Source: Calditrichota bacterium (lineage in GTDB: Bacteria > Electryoneota > RPQS01). Taken from it: 64,000 nucleotides of DNA. The position numbers and the translations under genes were made by a program. The stretch is taken from assembly GCA_020637445.1 (NCBI GenBank), contig JACJVZ010000002.1, forward strand, positions 248,001 to 312,000, written 5' to 3'. The notes below the pieces were generated by a model. It was not told where the DNA came from and ran no database searches. It worked only from the letters and a program-made list of their open reading frames with translations. Positions 34,901 to 42,479 of the stretch are shown piece after piece (within the stretch, counting starts at the first letter, position 1; each line of letters opens with the position of its first letter).

Positions 34901-35381
34901 ATGAAGCTGTTTTTTTTTGTTTTTAGTGATGTCGCTTTCGGTTGTTGCGAGTTTCGCCCAGCCTACGCCCGGGCAGTGTGATTTCACTCCAGTAACAATC
35001 GCCGTGGAAACTTGTTTGTCAAATCCGTTCTGTGGTACATATACTGGTTGTCCCACTACAAACTTTACAGTACCTTGTGATTCTTGCTTCTGCATCGATC
35101 TTGATTGGGATTGCCCAAACGATGACTGCAGAAAATGTCAAGGTTGTGCATGGGTTTTCCAAGGTGCCACCTACTTAACAAGTGTACATCATCAGGATTG
35201 TGCCAATAACGATTGCCACGTATCGAGCTGTGACCAAGGTGGTCAGGTTTTGCTGAAAACTGGGCTGGCCTACACTTTGTACGCCTGTTTCACGAATTGT
35301 GACAACGAAGACTGCACTATATGCAATCAAGCTTGCAAACTTCGCGCGACACTTCGTTATCATGACGCAAGCTGTAACTAA
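34901..35381 (+). CDS. Cys-rich small secreted protein with T9 frameshift in signal peptide
   Basis: ATG 34901 has AAAGGTGG 5-13 bases upstream, but the span to the stop is 481 bases (3n+1). A run of nine T (34910-34918) shifts the frame. As written, translation from 34901 stops after 26 codons. With eight T it reads MKLFFLFLVMSLSVVASFAQ, a textbook signal peptide. The mature part has about 20 cysteines in ~140 residues ('PCDSCFCIDLDWDC', 'CRKCQGC') and no sorting domain; no family is recognised. TTG 34917 or ATG 34929 could start a shorter form. The tract may be a slippage switch, a real mutation or a sequencing error. Confidence 0.7.
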
Positions 35382-35387
35382 TTGCGC

Positions 35388-36929
35388 ATGTTTTGCTTGC
35401 TTGCTATATTAGCCACCCTTGTCCATTCTGTATTTGCAGCAACTGTTCGTGTGCCGCAGGACTTTCAGTCAATTCAGGCTGCTCTTGAAAATATTGTCCC
35501 GAATGATACTGTTCTCGTTGCACCCGGGTCTTATGAGGAAACTGTTGTATCCCCAAGTATGCCCTTCGCCCTCATCGGTGAAATCGCCGGTGACTCGTCC
35601 GACATTCTGCGCCCAGTAATCAACCCCTCCTTATTGCCTAATGCAAACACACTGAGCTGTTTTCATTTGAATGGTTCCCATGTGATTGTCGAGAACTTCA
35701 CGTTCAAGAACGGCCCCGAGATGTTTCCGCACACGCCGCCCGATCAAGGCGGCGTTGTCGTTTCGGGAGATTCGTGTGTTTTGCGAAACTGCCTGTTCGA
35801 CTCGGCTTCAACTGGACTTTTTTCTTCTTCCTCAGTTTCATTATTCCTTGATGAGTGTGAATTTACAGATTGCGTTACTCTTTCCGTTTCTACTGCGTTC
35901 GCCCAACTCGTTTCAAGAGCTTGCCGCTTCGACTCTCGCGGAGTCTCAAGTGGACCAAGTTCTGAGTTCTTCGAGTGCGTTTTTGACAGCATTTCGACAA
36001 GCTTCGCTCTTCACATATCTGACCACGCACATATCGAAAACTCCATCTTCCGCCATCATGATGCGATTGGATTGTCCACAATTGAAGGACCCAATGTGAG
36101 CGGCGAAATCGTTGGATGCACTTTCATGGAATGTAATCCCTCTTTGTTTGCATTAGGATTTATCAGAGATTGCAGCGCGGATCTATTGATCGAGGACAAC
36201 CTATTCTTGGACATCGCTCCGCACGCACAAGCAGGAGGAACCATAAGCTACGGCTGCACCGAAAATATTGCGGGGAGTATGGTAACACTGCGGGGCAACA
36301 CGTTCACGCATTGTGGTGGCAACAACGGCGGCAAGTGCTTTCGCACAGGCAATGATACTGCGAGTATGGTTTTTGAGCACAACCGTTTCATCGACAACTT
36401 TGGCAGCGGCTCTGCCGTGTCTCTCAACTCTCAGGGTTCGGTTTTCCGGCAAAATGTATTCATCAACAATGGCTATGCCCTTGCTTCCGTTTACTCCTGT
36501 GATGCCCGCTTGAACTACTGGGGCGACAGCACGGGTCCACATAACATGATTCATAATCCTGATGGTCATGGTGACGAGGTCTCAAACTCTGTCGTTTTTG
36601 ATTCGTGGTATATTGACACATTGTTCTTTGTAGATGCAGTGAGATTTCCAAATGAGTTTCCGCTCGACTTTTCCTTCTCTGTCTATCCCAATCCTTTCAA
36701 TGGCACAACTCGTATCGCGCTCAATGCTCCTAATGCATTTTTTGCGTCCATTGAGCTCATCAACATTCTCGGCCGGCGTGTGAAAGCGATCTATCATGGG
36801 CCTGTGATCGGCTACCAGGAATTTTCTCTCAATGCCGAAAACTTCCCCAGCGGCATCTACTTCGTTTCTATCCACGACGTTGTTCAAAGATTCGCCTTAT
36901 CCACTCAGAAAGTTACTCTTCTTAGGTAG
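35388..36929 (+). CDS. Beta-helix T9SS-sorted protein, partner of the Cys-rich gene
   Basis: 513 residues from ATG 35388 (TTG 35382 also possible), signal peptide MFCLLAILATLVHSVFA. It opens 'VRVPQDFQSIQAALENIVPNDTVLVAPGSY' and has beta-helix rungs with 'RNCLFDS', 'ENSIFRHHDA' and 'LRGNTFTHCGG'. It ends in a sorting domain ('SVYPNPFNGTTRIALNAPNA' ... KVTLLR). The start is only six bases after the stop of the Cys-rich gene and has no ribosome site of its own, so it probably depends on translation of that gene. It is paralogous to the next gene throughout. Substrate or partner unknown. Confidence 0.87.
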   Translation: MFCLLAILATLVHSVFAATVRVPQDFQSIQAALENIVPNDTVLVAPGSYEETVVSPSMPFALIGEIAGDSSDILRPVINPSLLPNANTLSCFHLNGSHVIVENFTFKNGPEMFPHTPPDQGGVVVSGDSCVLRNCLFDSASTGLFSSSSVSLFLDECEFTDCVTLSVSTAFAQLVSRACRFDSRGVSSGPSSEFFECVFDSISTSFALHISDHAHIENSIFRHHDAIGLSTIEGPNVSGEIVGCTFMECNPSLFALGFIRDCSADLLIEDNLFLDIAPHAQAGGTISYGCTENIAGSMVTLRGNTFTHCGGNNGGKCFRTGNDTASMVFEHNRFIDNFGSGSAVSLNSQGSVFRQNVFINNGYALASVYSCDARLNYWGDSTGPHNMIHNPDGHGDEVSNSVVFDSWYIDTLFFVDAVRFPNEFPLDFSFSVYPNPFNGTTRIALNAPNAFFASIELINILGRRVKAIYHGPVIGYQEFSLNAENFPSGIYFVSIHDVVQRFALSTQKVTLLR

Positions 36930-37026
36930 CCTTTTTCATTTCCATGAGCACTCAAGTTGCTTCTTGGAATATCTTTGCCCAGCTCCGCGTTTCGCGGGAC
37001 CTATCATTCCTATGTCTATAGATATC

Positions 37027-37060
37027 AAAGAGCCGCGACCACCTCGCGGCTCTTTTTCTT
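37027..37060 (+). terminator. Rho-independent terminator
   Basis: AAAGAGCCGCGA-ccacc-TCGCGGCTCTTTTT. Nearly the same as the terminator at 34775. Confidence 0.92.
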
Positions 37061-37078
37061 GAGAAAAAGTCTGGCATA

Positions 37079-37107
37079 TTGACTTCCCCGGCTTTCCGCA
37101 GTATCGT
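37079..37107 (+). promoter_or_regulatory. Promoter abutting the start codon (leaderless mRNA)
   Basis: TTGACT (37079-37084), 17-base spacer, TATCGT (37102-37107). A start six or seven bases on falls at the A of ATG 37114, so the mRNA probably has no 5' leader. Confidence 0.6.
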
Positions 37108-37113
37108 ATGGCT

Positions 37114-38652
37114 ATGAATAAGCTCTTCATCTCCTCGCTGGCGGCACTGTCGTTTTGCGCTGCCTCATACGCAACTATCCTGCACGTTCCGACGGAATAT
37201 GCGACGATCCAAGCTGCACTGAATGTCGTTCAGGATTCGGACACGGTGTTAGTAGCTTCGGGCACCTATGGGGAAGCGCTGGTTACTCCGGATGTCTCAT
37301 TCGCTTTGTTGGGCGAGTCTGCCGTGGATTCACTTCGGCCGGTTGTTGATCCGTCGACCCTGCCTGATCCAACGACGACGAGCTGTCTGGTCTGGAACGG
37401 TCCCAATTGCCAAATCGAAAACTTTGTGTTCCGCAATCGATCCGCGATGTACCCGCGGCCCGTTACAACAGACGGCGGCGTGATACTGAATGCAATCGCG
37501 GCCTCGTTTCGGAATTGCACCTTCGATTCGACCAATGCCGGACTTTACGTGAGCGGATTCATGCTCTTGACTATGGGCAGTTGCCAATTCGTGGATTGCC
37601 CGGGTGCAACGGTGGCCGGCGAATGGGCTCGCATTGTGGCTGAGAACTGCTACTTTGAAAACTACGGCATGCGGCCCGACAGCGGTTCCGTGTTTTCACA
37701 CTGCACCTTTGACAGCCTGCGCAAATATGCGATGATTCCGCTCGGCGATTTGCTGCTCGAATCCTGCATCTTCCAAAACGGCAACAGCCCCAATTGGCCG
37801 ATGATTGATGCCGGCTACGTTAATCCGACTGTTCGCAACTGCATCTTTCGCAATTCCATCGTGGCACACTCGGTGTTCTTTATCAGTCGTAATTGCTCTC
37901 GCGACATGTTGATCGAGAACAATCTCTTTGAGAATGTCACCTCGACTGCTGAAGATTACGGAAGGGCGGGACTGCTGTGGAGCTGCAGCAGCTCGAACGG
38001 ACCCAGCGTCGTCACGATTCGCGGCAATACTTTCGTCAACTGCTCGGCTCCCGGGGCGGGAAAGTGTGTTCAAAGTCCGAGCAACGATCTTTCGACCGTT
38101 TATCTCGATCACAACCGTTTCATCAATATCGAAGGCGATGGGCCCACGCTTGCGATGCACAGCGGTTACGTCATCGCGCGCGACAATATTTTCATTAATA
38201 CAAATTTTGCTCTGTCCACAGACGGCTTTTGCGACGCCCGCTACAACTACTGGGGTGATCCGACGGGACCGTACAATGCCATCAACAATCCGCACGGATT
38301 GGGCGACGAAGTTTCAGATTCCGTGTTGGTTTTCCCGTGGTATGAAGACTCGCTGTTCAGCGCGGTTCCTCCCCTCGAGCTCCCGCGAGACTTTTCTTTC
38401 TCCGTCTATCCCAATCCTTTCAACAGCACGACTCGCATCGCGCTCGATGCTCCCGGTTCTTTCATCGCGTCCATCGAATTGATCAACATCCTCGGTCAAC
38501 GAGTCCGCGAGATTCATCACGGCCCCGTGCTCGGACATCAGGAATTTCTAATCGATGCAAACTCCCTCCCGAGTGGCATCTACTTCGTCAATATTGGCGA
38601 TGCTCTGAAAAATTCCGTCTTTTCCACCCAAAAAATCGTGCTTCTGAAGTAG
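37114..38652 (+). CDS. Beta-helix T9SS-sorted protein, paralog of 35388
   Basis: 512 residues. I chose ATG 37114 over 37108 because the -10 box ends at 37107, so 37108 is unlikely to be transcribed. Signal peptide MNKLFISSLAALSFCAASYA is followed by 'ILHVPTEYATIQAALNVVQDSDTVLVASGTY'. Beta-helix rungs correspond one to one with the previous gene ('FRNCTFDSTNAGL', 'IRGNTFVNCSAPGAGKC', 'YLDHNRFINIEG', 'ARYNYWGDPTGPYNAINNPH'), and a sorting domain ends it ('SVYPNPFNSTTRIALDAPGS' ... KIVLLK). It lacks an adjacent Cys-rich partner. Confidence 0.88.
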   Translation: MNKLFISSLAALSFCAASYATILHVPTEYATIQAALNVVQDSDTVLVASGTYGEALVTPDVSFALLGESAVDSLRPVVDPSTLPDPTTTSCLVWNGPNCQIENFVFRNRSAMYPRPVTTDGGVILNAIAASFRNCTFDSTNAGLYVSGFMLLTMGSCQFVDCPGATVAGEWARIVAENCYFENYGMRPDSGSVFSHCTFDSLRKYAMIPLGDLLLESCIFQNGNSPNWPMIDAGYVNPTVRNCIFRNSIVAHSVFFISRNCSRDMLIENNLFENVTSTAEDYGRAGLLWSCSSSNGPSVVTIRGNTFVNCSAPGAGKCVQSPSNDLSTVYLDHNRFINIEGDGPTLAMHSGYVIARDNIFINTNFALSTDGFCDARYNYWGDPTGPYNAINNPHGLGDEVSDSVLVFPWYEDSLFSAVPPLELPRDFSFSVYPNPFNSTTRIALDAPGSFIASIELINILGQRVREIHHGPVLGHQEFLIDANSLPSGIYFVNIGDALKNSVFSTQKIVLLK

Positions 38653-38777
38653 TGATGCCTCTCTCTTGGAAACAGGACTGCGAACCGTCACCCGGCGGCC
38701 TCACCCCCTAACTCCTGTTTTTCCTTGCATCTTACCCCGAAATTACCCATATTCTGAGTGGTCAATGGGCCACCGCA

Positions 38778-38811
38778 AAGCGGACAGGAAACTGCCCGCT
38801 TCTTATTTATT
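38778..38811 (+). terminator. Probable terminator
   Basis: AAGCGGaCAG-gaaa-CTGcCCGCTT followed by CTTATTTATTATT, 125 bases after the beta-helix gene. Confidence 0.55.
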
Positions 38812-38828
38812 ATTAACAGCTTGGTGCT

Positions 38829-38860
38829 GCCATTGCGGGTGTTGACACCCACAACGGCGG
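38829..38860 (+). repeat. R6 single unit with a different stem
   Basis: GCCATTGC, then GGGTGT-tg-ACACCC, then ACAACGGCGG. Flanks and geometry equal the units at 12909-13067, but both arms of the stem have changed together. Confidence 0.8.
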
Positions 38861-38918
38861 ACGAGAATATCGCCTTCGTGAGTCTCCAGACCCGCGATGG
38901 CACGATGGAGATTGCCTC

Positions 38919-39242
38919 GTGACTTTCGTTATTACCGACAAATGTCTCGGCGAACGCTACGCCTCCTGTATGCAGGTCTGCCCGGTCTATTGTATCTACC
39001 CGGCAGAATACCAAGGCGAAGTCTTTGCCGTGATTGACCCCGAACTTTGCATCGACTGCGGCGCGTGCGTCCCCGAGTGCCCCGTTGAAGCCATCATCGA
39101 CGATCCTGATCTGTCGCCGCAATGGGCCAAGATCAACGAAGACCTTGCGCCGCAATTCAAAGACAGCCCCATGCCCGATGTGCGTCCTGCGACTGATCCC
39201 CCGCGCAAAGGCAACGTCTATAACGACCCAAGAAAAAAGTAG
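38919..39242 (+). CDS. fdxA: Seven-iron ferredoxin
   Basis: 107 residues from GTG 38919 (ATGGAG upstream). Cysteines at 9, 17, 21, 25, 44, 47, 50 and 54 reproduce the Azotobacter FdI order. There C8, C16 and C49 bind a [3Fe-4S] cluster, and C20, C39, C42 and C45 a [4Fe-4S] cluster. It is a cytosolic low-potential electron carrier. A longer C-terminal tail ('LAPQFKDSPMPDV...') is typical of FdxA. The partner enzyme is unknown; the aldo/keto reductase gene is 92 bases downstream. Confidence 0.92.
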   Translation: MTFVITDKCLGERYASCMQVCPVYCIYPAEYQGEVFAVIDPELCIDCGACVPECPVEAIIDDPDLSPQWAKINEDLAPQFKDSPMPDVRPATDPPRKGNVYNDPRKK

Positions 39243-39248
39243 TTTTTT

Positions 39249-39319
39249 TGTCATTCTGAAGGTTTCGTAGAAACCTGAAGAACCTCTCTGAGGGGTCCTT
39301 GACTACGTTCAGGATGACA
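39249..39319 (-). repeat. R1 repeat, reverse orientation
   Basis: TGTCATTCTGAA ... TTCAGGATGACA. The inner hairpin GGTTTC-gta-GAAACC is unique to this copy. It lies between the ferredoxin and aldo/keto reductase genes. Confidence 0.8.
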
Positions 39320-39334
39320 TGAGCATAGGACTTT

Positions 39335-40300
39335 ATGGAAACCAGAAGATTAGGCAAATCCGGACTCCACGTCTCCGAACTCGCGCTCGGCACCATGACC
39401 ATGGGCTGGCGCAATGACGAACCGGAATCACATCAAATTCTCGACGTCGCGTTCGATCACGGCATCACCCTGATTGACACGGCGGATATTTACTCGCGTT
39501 GGGTCGAAGGAAATCCCGGCGGCGTCTCCGAAGAGTTCGTCGGTAGTTGGCTTCAAACCAAATCACGTTATGACGTCGTGCTCGCCACCAAAGTTCGCGG
39601 CCGTATGTGGGACGGTCCCTCCGGCGAAGGTCTCTCGCGCATGCACATCATCAAAGCGTGCGAAGACTCGCTGCGTCGTCTGAAAGTCGATCACATCGAT
39701 CTCTACCAGTGTCACTATCCCGATGAAGACACCCCCATCGAAGAGACCGTCGAAGCGATGGGCGAATTGGTCAAGCAGGGCAAAGTCCGCTATCTCGGGC
39801 TGTCGAATTTCCCCGCGTGGCTGCATGCGAAAGCCAATGCATATGCGGCTAATCATGGTCTGCCCGAGTTTGTTTCGACGCAGCCCAAATACAATTTGAT
39901 CTGCCGCCGCGATGTTGAAAAAGAACTCGCGCCCTATTGTCTCGAAGACGAAGTCGGAGTGATTCCCTATTCGCCATTAGAAGGCGGGCTCTTGACTGGC
40001 AAGTATAGACCCAATGAAGAAGGTCCGGCGGACAGTCGTCACACGATCAACGGCCGCGCGCAGGAAAAACTCACGCCGCAGGTGATTCGCACGCTCGAGA
40101 CGCTCGCGCACATCGCCACCCAGCGCGGCGAGACGATGACGCAAACATCTTTGGTCTGGATGCTCTCGAAAGATTTCATCACCAGCCCGATTATCGGCGC
40201 AACTTCGATTGAGCAACTACTCGATTCGCTCGGCGCCGCTGACAAGCGCCTGTCGTTAGAAGAATTAGAATCCCTCGACGAAGTCAGCGCGGGACTGTAG
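39335..40300 (+). CDS. Aldo/keto reductase
   Basis: 321-residue NADPH-dependent TIM-barrel oxidoreductase. The catalytic tetrad is Asp48, Tyr53 ('DTADIY'), Lys86 ('LATKVRGR') and His127 ('YQCHYPDED'). Cofactor-loop residues 'IPYSPLEGGLLTGKY' and 'SPIIGATSIEQL' place it in the YajO/Tas-like AKR group, which reduces aldehydes and ketones; the physiological substrate is unknown. 'RLGKSGLHVSELALGTMTMG' is the standard N-terminus. A hairpin GGGTGGAT-ggca-ATCCACCC starts at the base after the stop. Confidence 0.92.
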   Translation: METRRLGKSGLHVSELALGTMTMGWRNDEPESHQILDVAFDHGITLIDTADIYSRWVEGNPGGVSEEFVGSWLQTKSRYDVVLATKVRGRMWDGPSGEGLSRMHIIKACEDSLRRLKVDHIDLYQCHYPDEDTPIEETVEAMGELVKQGKVRYLGLSNFPAWLHAKANAYAANHGLPEFVSTQPKYNLICRRDVEKELAPYCLEDEVGVIPYSPLEGGLLTGKYRPNEEGPADSRHTINGRAQEKLTPQVIRTLETLAHIATQRGETMTQTSLVWMLSKDFITSPIIGATSIEQLLDSLGAADKRLSLEELESLDEVSAGL

Positions 40301-40671
40301 GGGTGGATGGCAATCCACCCGTGCGACAATCTACTACCGTCGGCCTCCGGCCGTCACTCTCGGATTTCTCGTCAAAGCCCCTGCCAGAGGCAGGGAAGTA
40401 GTAGATTTTTTGGCTTTTCGCCGAGTGGGGATTAAGCGCGTCAGCGCGGTTCCCCGCCGGAATCTGAAAAATTCCCGCCGAGCCGGGTTAAGGCCGCTGC
40501 AACCCGGCCGGAATCTGAATCTTTTTAACACTTCTACCGTCGGCCTCCGGCCGTTGCTCTCGGATTTCTCGTCAAGAACCCCTGCCAGTGGCAGGGAAGT
40601 AATAGAAGATGTTAAATTCGTACGGCTCGTCTTCAAAAACGTTTTTTCTTTTCACACAATAGAACCCAACC
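40301..40671. repeat. Repeat island 4 (hairpin, R4, R3, R3, R4)
   Basis: The 371-base gap holds hairpin 40301-40320, R4 copy 40331-40404, an R3 variant 40419-40467, R3 40473-40519 and R4 40532-40606. R4 has two inner hairpins (GTCGGCCTCCGGCCG and CCCTGCCAGAGGCAGGG) inside terminal inverted repeats: CTACTAC/GTAGTAG in the first copy and CTTCTA/TAGAAG in the second. No gene is seen. Confidence 0.82.
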
Positions 40672-41391
40672 ATGCTTAAACACACTTCCATCGGCAACGG
40701 CCCGCCCATTGTGCTGCTGCCCTCGATGCTCGGCTCCATTGAGGCCGAATGGGGCCCGTACATGCAGACGATCGCCGACATGGGCTACACGGTCATCGCC
40801 GTCGATTGGCCCGGCCATGCGCAATCTGAAATGACCAAATCGTTCACGTTCCGCGTGCTTGTCGAAGAACTCGATGCGCTGTTTAAGCATCTCAAAACCG
40901 AGCCTGCCGTAATCTTCGGCTACTCGATGGGCGGCTATGCGGCGCTGCACTACGCGCTGAAAAATCCGTCGCGCGTTTTGGCGATCTGGATGCACGGCAC
41001 AAAGTTCTATTGGTCGGGTGAAGAAGCCGAGAACATGGCTGCCGAACTCGATATCGAATGGCAGCAAGAAAACAAACCCGAGCGTCTCGAAAAACTCCGC
41101 GCGATTCACGGCGAGAATCTCGACTCCTTGATGCCGTGGCTCTCCAAAATGGTCACCAACCTTCCCGACACCGGCCTGACTCCCTTCGAACTCGAAGATT
41201 TCAAAATCCCCGTTTTGGTCAGCGTCGGCGACCGCGATGAGCTGGTCCCCGTCACCGAAGCGTACGATCTCTATGACAACCTGCCCAACGCGCAGCTTGC
41301 AGTCTTAGCCGACACGAATCACCCGTTGCAATCGGCCCGCGACCATGTCTTCATCCCCGTGCTCAAGGATTTCCTGAATCGCTTAGACTAA
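40672..41391 (+). CDS. Alpha/beta-hydrolase
   Basis: 239-residue cytosolic hydrolase. Nucleophile Ser85 lies in 'GYSMGG', the acid is probably Asp189 (or Asp187) in 'GDRDE', and His217 is in 'TNHPLQ'. 'VDWPGHAQS' forms the oxyanion region. The cap insertion is short. It resembles small esterases or acyl hydrolases; no substrate can be named. The start ATG 40672 has no clear Shine-Dalgarno site. The gene follows repeat island 4 and is monocistronic. Confidence 0.87.
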   Translation: MLKHTSIGNGPPIVLLPSMLGSIEAEWGPYMQTIADMGYTVIAVDWPGHAQSEMTKSFTFRVLVEELDALFKHLKTEPAVIFGYSMGGYAALHYALKNPSRVLAIWMHGTKFYWSGEEAENMAAELDIEWQQENKPERLEKLRAIHGENLDSLMPWLSKMVTNLPDTGLTPFELEDFKIPVLVSVGDRDELVPVTEAYDLYDNLPNAQLAVLADTNHPLQSARDHVFIPVLKDFLNRLD

Positions 41392-41416
41392 TTTCGCGAT
41401 ACGCAATTTCTGAAAA

Positions 41417-41453
41417 CGAAACGCCCCGCTCATCGAGCGGGGCGCTTTGTTTG
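41417..41453. terminator. Bidirectional terminator between convergent genes
   Basis: AACGCCCCGCT-catcg-AGCGGGGCGCTTTGTTT; A-rich on the left and T-rich on the right, so usable from both sides. Confidence 0.88.
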
Positions 41454-41455
41454 CT

Positions 41456-41764
41456 TCACTTCGCGTCCGATGCCGGGGGTTCCGCATCCCCACCACAGCG
41501 GCTCCGCCAGTGATCGCGTAATTTCTCGCGGTCTTCTGAACTCATGTGGTGCAGCCTCGACGGCCCGCAGCTTCTGCTCGAACAGCCGTGGTATCCCCCG
41601 AACAGAATCTTCGATAACGCCAAAATTCCCAGCGCTTGCCAATATCCGATTTCGCCGACATGAAATAGGTTCGGCAAAATCATATTCCACAACAGCATCA
41701 CGGCCAGCGCGGCCAAAAGTGCGAAGCCAAGCATGCCCAACGGAAAAAGAAATGGTCGTCTCAT
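41456..41764 (-). CDS. Small membrane protein paired with sigma factor
   Basis: 102 residues with two membrane helices ('FPLGMLGFALLAALAVMLLW' and 'YWQALGILALSKILFGGYHG') and a charged cytoplasmic tail ('SSEDREKLRDHWRSRCG'). The 'WQALGILALSKILFGG' motif is widespread in FCB small proteins encoded next to ECF sigma factors, from memory. It begins 26 bases after the sigma-factor stop. It could be an anti-sigma or stress target, but this is inferred from position only. Confidence 0.75.
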   Translation of the reverse strand: MRRPFLFPLGMLGFALLAALAVMLLWNMILPNLFHVGEIGYWQALGILALSKILFGGYHGCSSRSCGPSRLHHMSSEDREKLRDHWRSRCGGDAEPPASDAK

Positions 41765-41790
41765 TTATTTATGCTCCAGATTAGTCTTTT

Positions 41791-42360
41791 CTATTCGCCC
41801 AGAAAATCCCGGCGCACGTGTTCCATCCGCGCTCGAAGTTTCTGCACCGCGTAGCGTTTGCGCGAAATCAGCGTCTTCAAATTCACGCCTGTCTTCTTTG
41901 ACATTTCGTCAAACGTCAGGCCTTCGATTTCATTCTGGACAAAAGCGCTGCGTTGTTCCGAAGGCAACTCGCTGACCGCGATCTCAAACTCTTCCCACAG
42001 CAGCCTGCGCAGAGTTTCATCTTGGGGCGTTTTCGTTTCGACAAACAACAACTCTTCAAGTGTGTATTCGTCTTCATGAATAATATCCAACTCACTCATC
42101 GTCAGCGCGCGTTTCTTCCGCGACCGGTCGATAATCTTCGAGCGCGCCACTTGATACAGCCACGCGCCGAGTTCTTCGATCTGATCCAAATCACCCACGC
42201 GCGCAAGCTGCAGCCACACGTCCTGCATCAGGTCTTCGGCTTCGTCGCCGCGCACGCGCTGTCGGATAAACCCCATCAAGCGGCGGCCGTACGTTTGAAC
42301 GGCGGTCACTATGCGGGCTTCGCGCTGGCTGGCCATGGTGTTGGGTAGTGCCTCGGTCAT
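41791..42360 (-). CDS. ECF-type RNA polymerase sigma factor
   Basis: 189 residues. Region 2 is at ~25-85 ('MGFIRQRVRGDEAEDLMQDVWLQLARV', 'LGAWLYQVARSKIIDRSRKK') and region 4 at ~125-180 ('LPSEQRSAFVQNEIEGLTFDEM', 'TGVNLKTLISRKRYAVQKLR'). It directs RNA polymerase to a set of stress or envelope promoters. There is no region 3 and no C-terminal extension. The partner is the small membrane protein downstream. An internal ATG at 42336 is an alternative start. Confidence 0.92.
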   Translation of the reverse strand: MTEALPNTMASQREARIVTAVQTYGRRLMGFIRQRVRGDEAEDLMQDVWLQLARVGDLDQIEELGAWLYQVARSKIIDRSRKKRALTMSELDIIHEDEYTLEELLFVETKTPQDETLRRLLWEEFEIAVSELPSEQRSAFVQNEIEGLTFDEMSKKTGVNLKTLISRKRYAVQKLRARMEHVRRDFLGE

Positions 42361-42446
42361 ACAATCAGTTAAACGCGCAACCCGCCAAATTACTTCATTC
42401 CTTTGGGATTTGCCACTCGCACCTCTCTAACCCTATTAAAAACATA

Positions 42447-42475
42447 GCGCCCCGCTCGTCTGAGCGGGGTGCTTC
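42447..42475 (-). terminator. Terminator of the gene at 42480
   Basis: GCGCCCCGCTC-gtct-GAGCGGGGTGC. On the minus strand it is followed by TATGTTTTTAATAG. Confidence 0.8.
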
Positions 42476-42479
42476 ATGC

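Noticed and set aside
40301..40320. Hairpin after the aldo/keto reductase as terminator
   Set aside because: GGGTGGAT-ggca-ATCCACCC has no T-run; listed with the repeat island instead.
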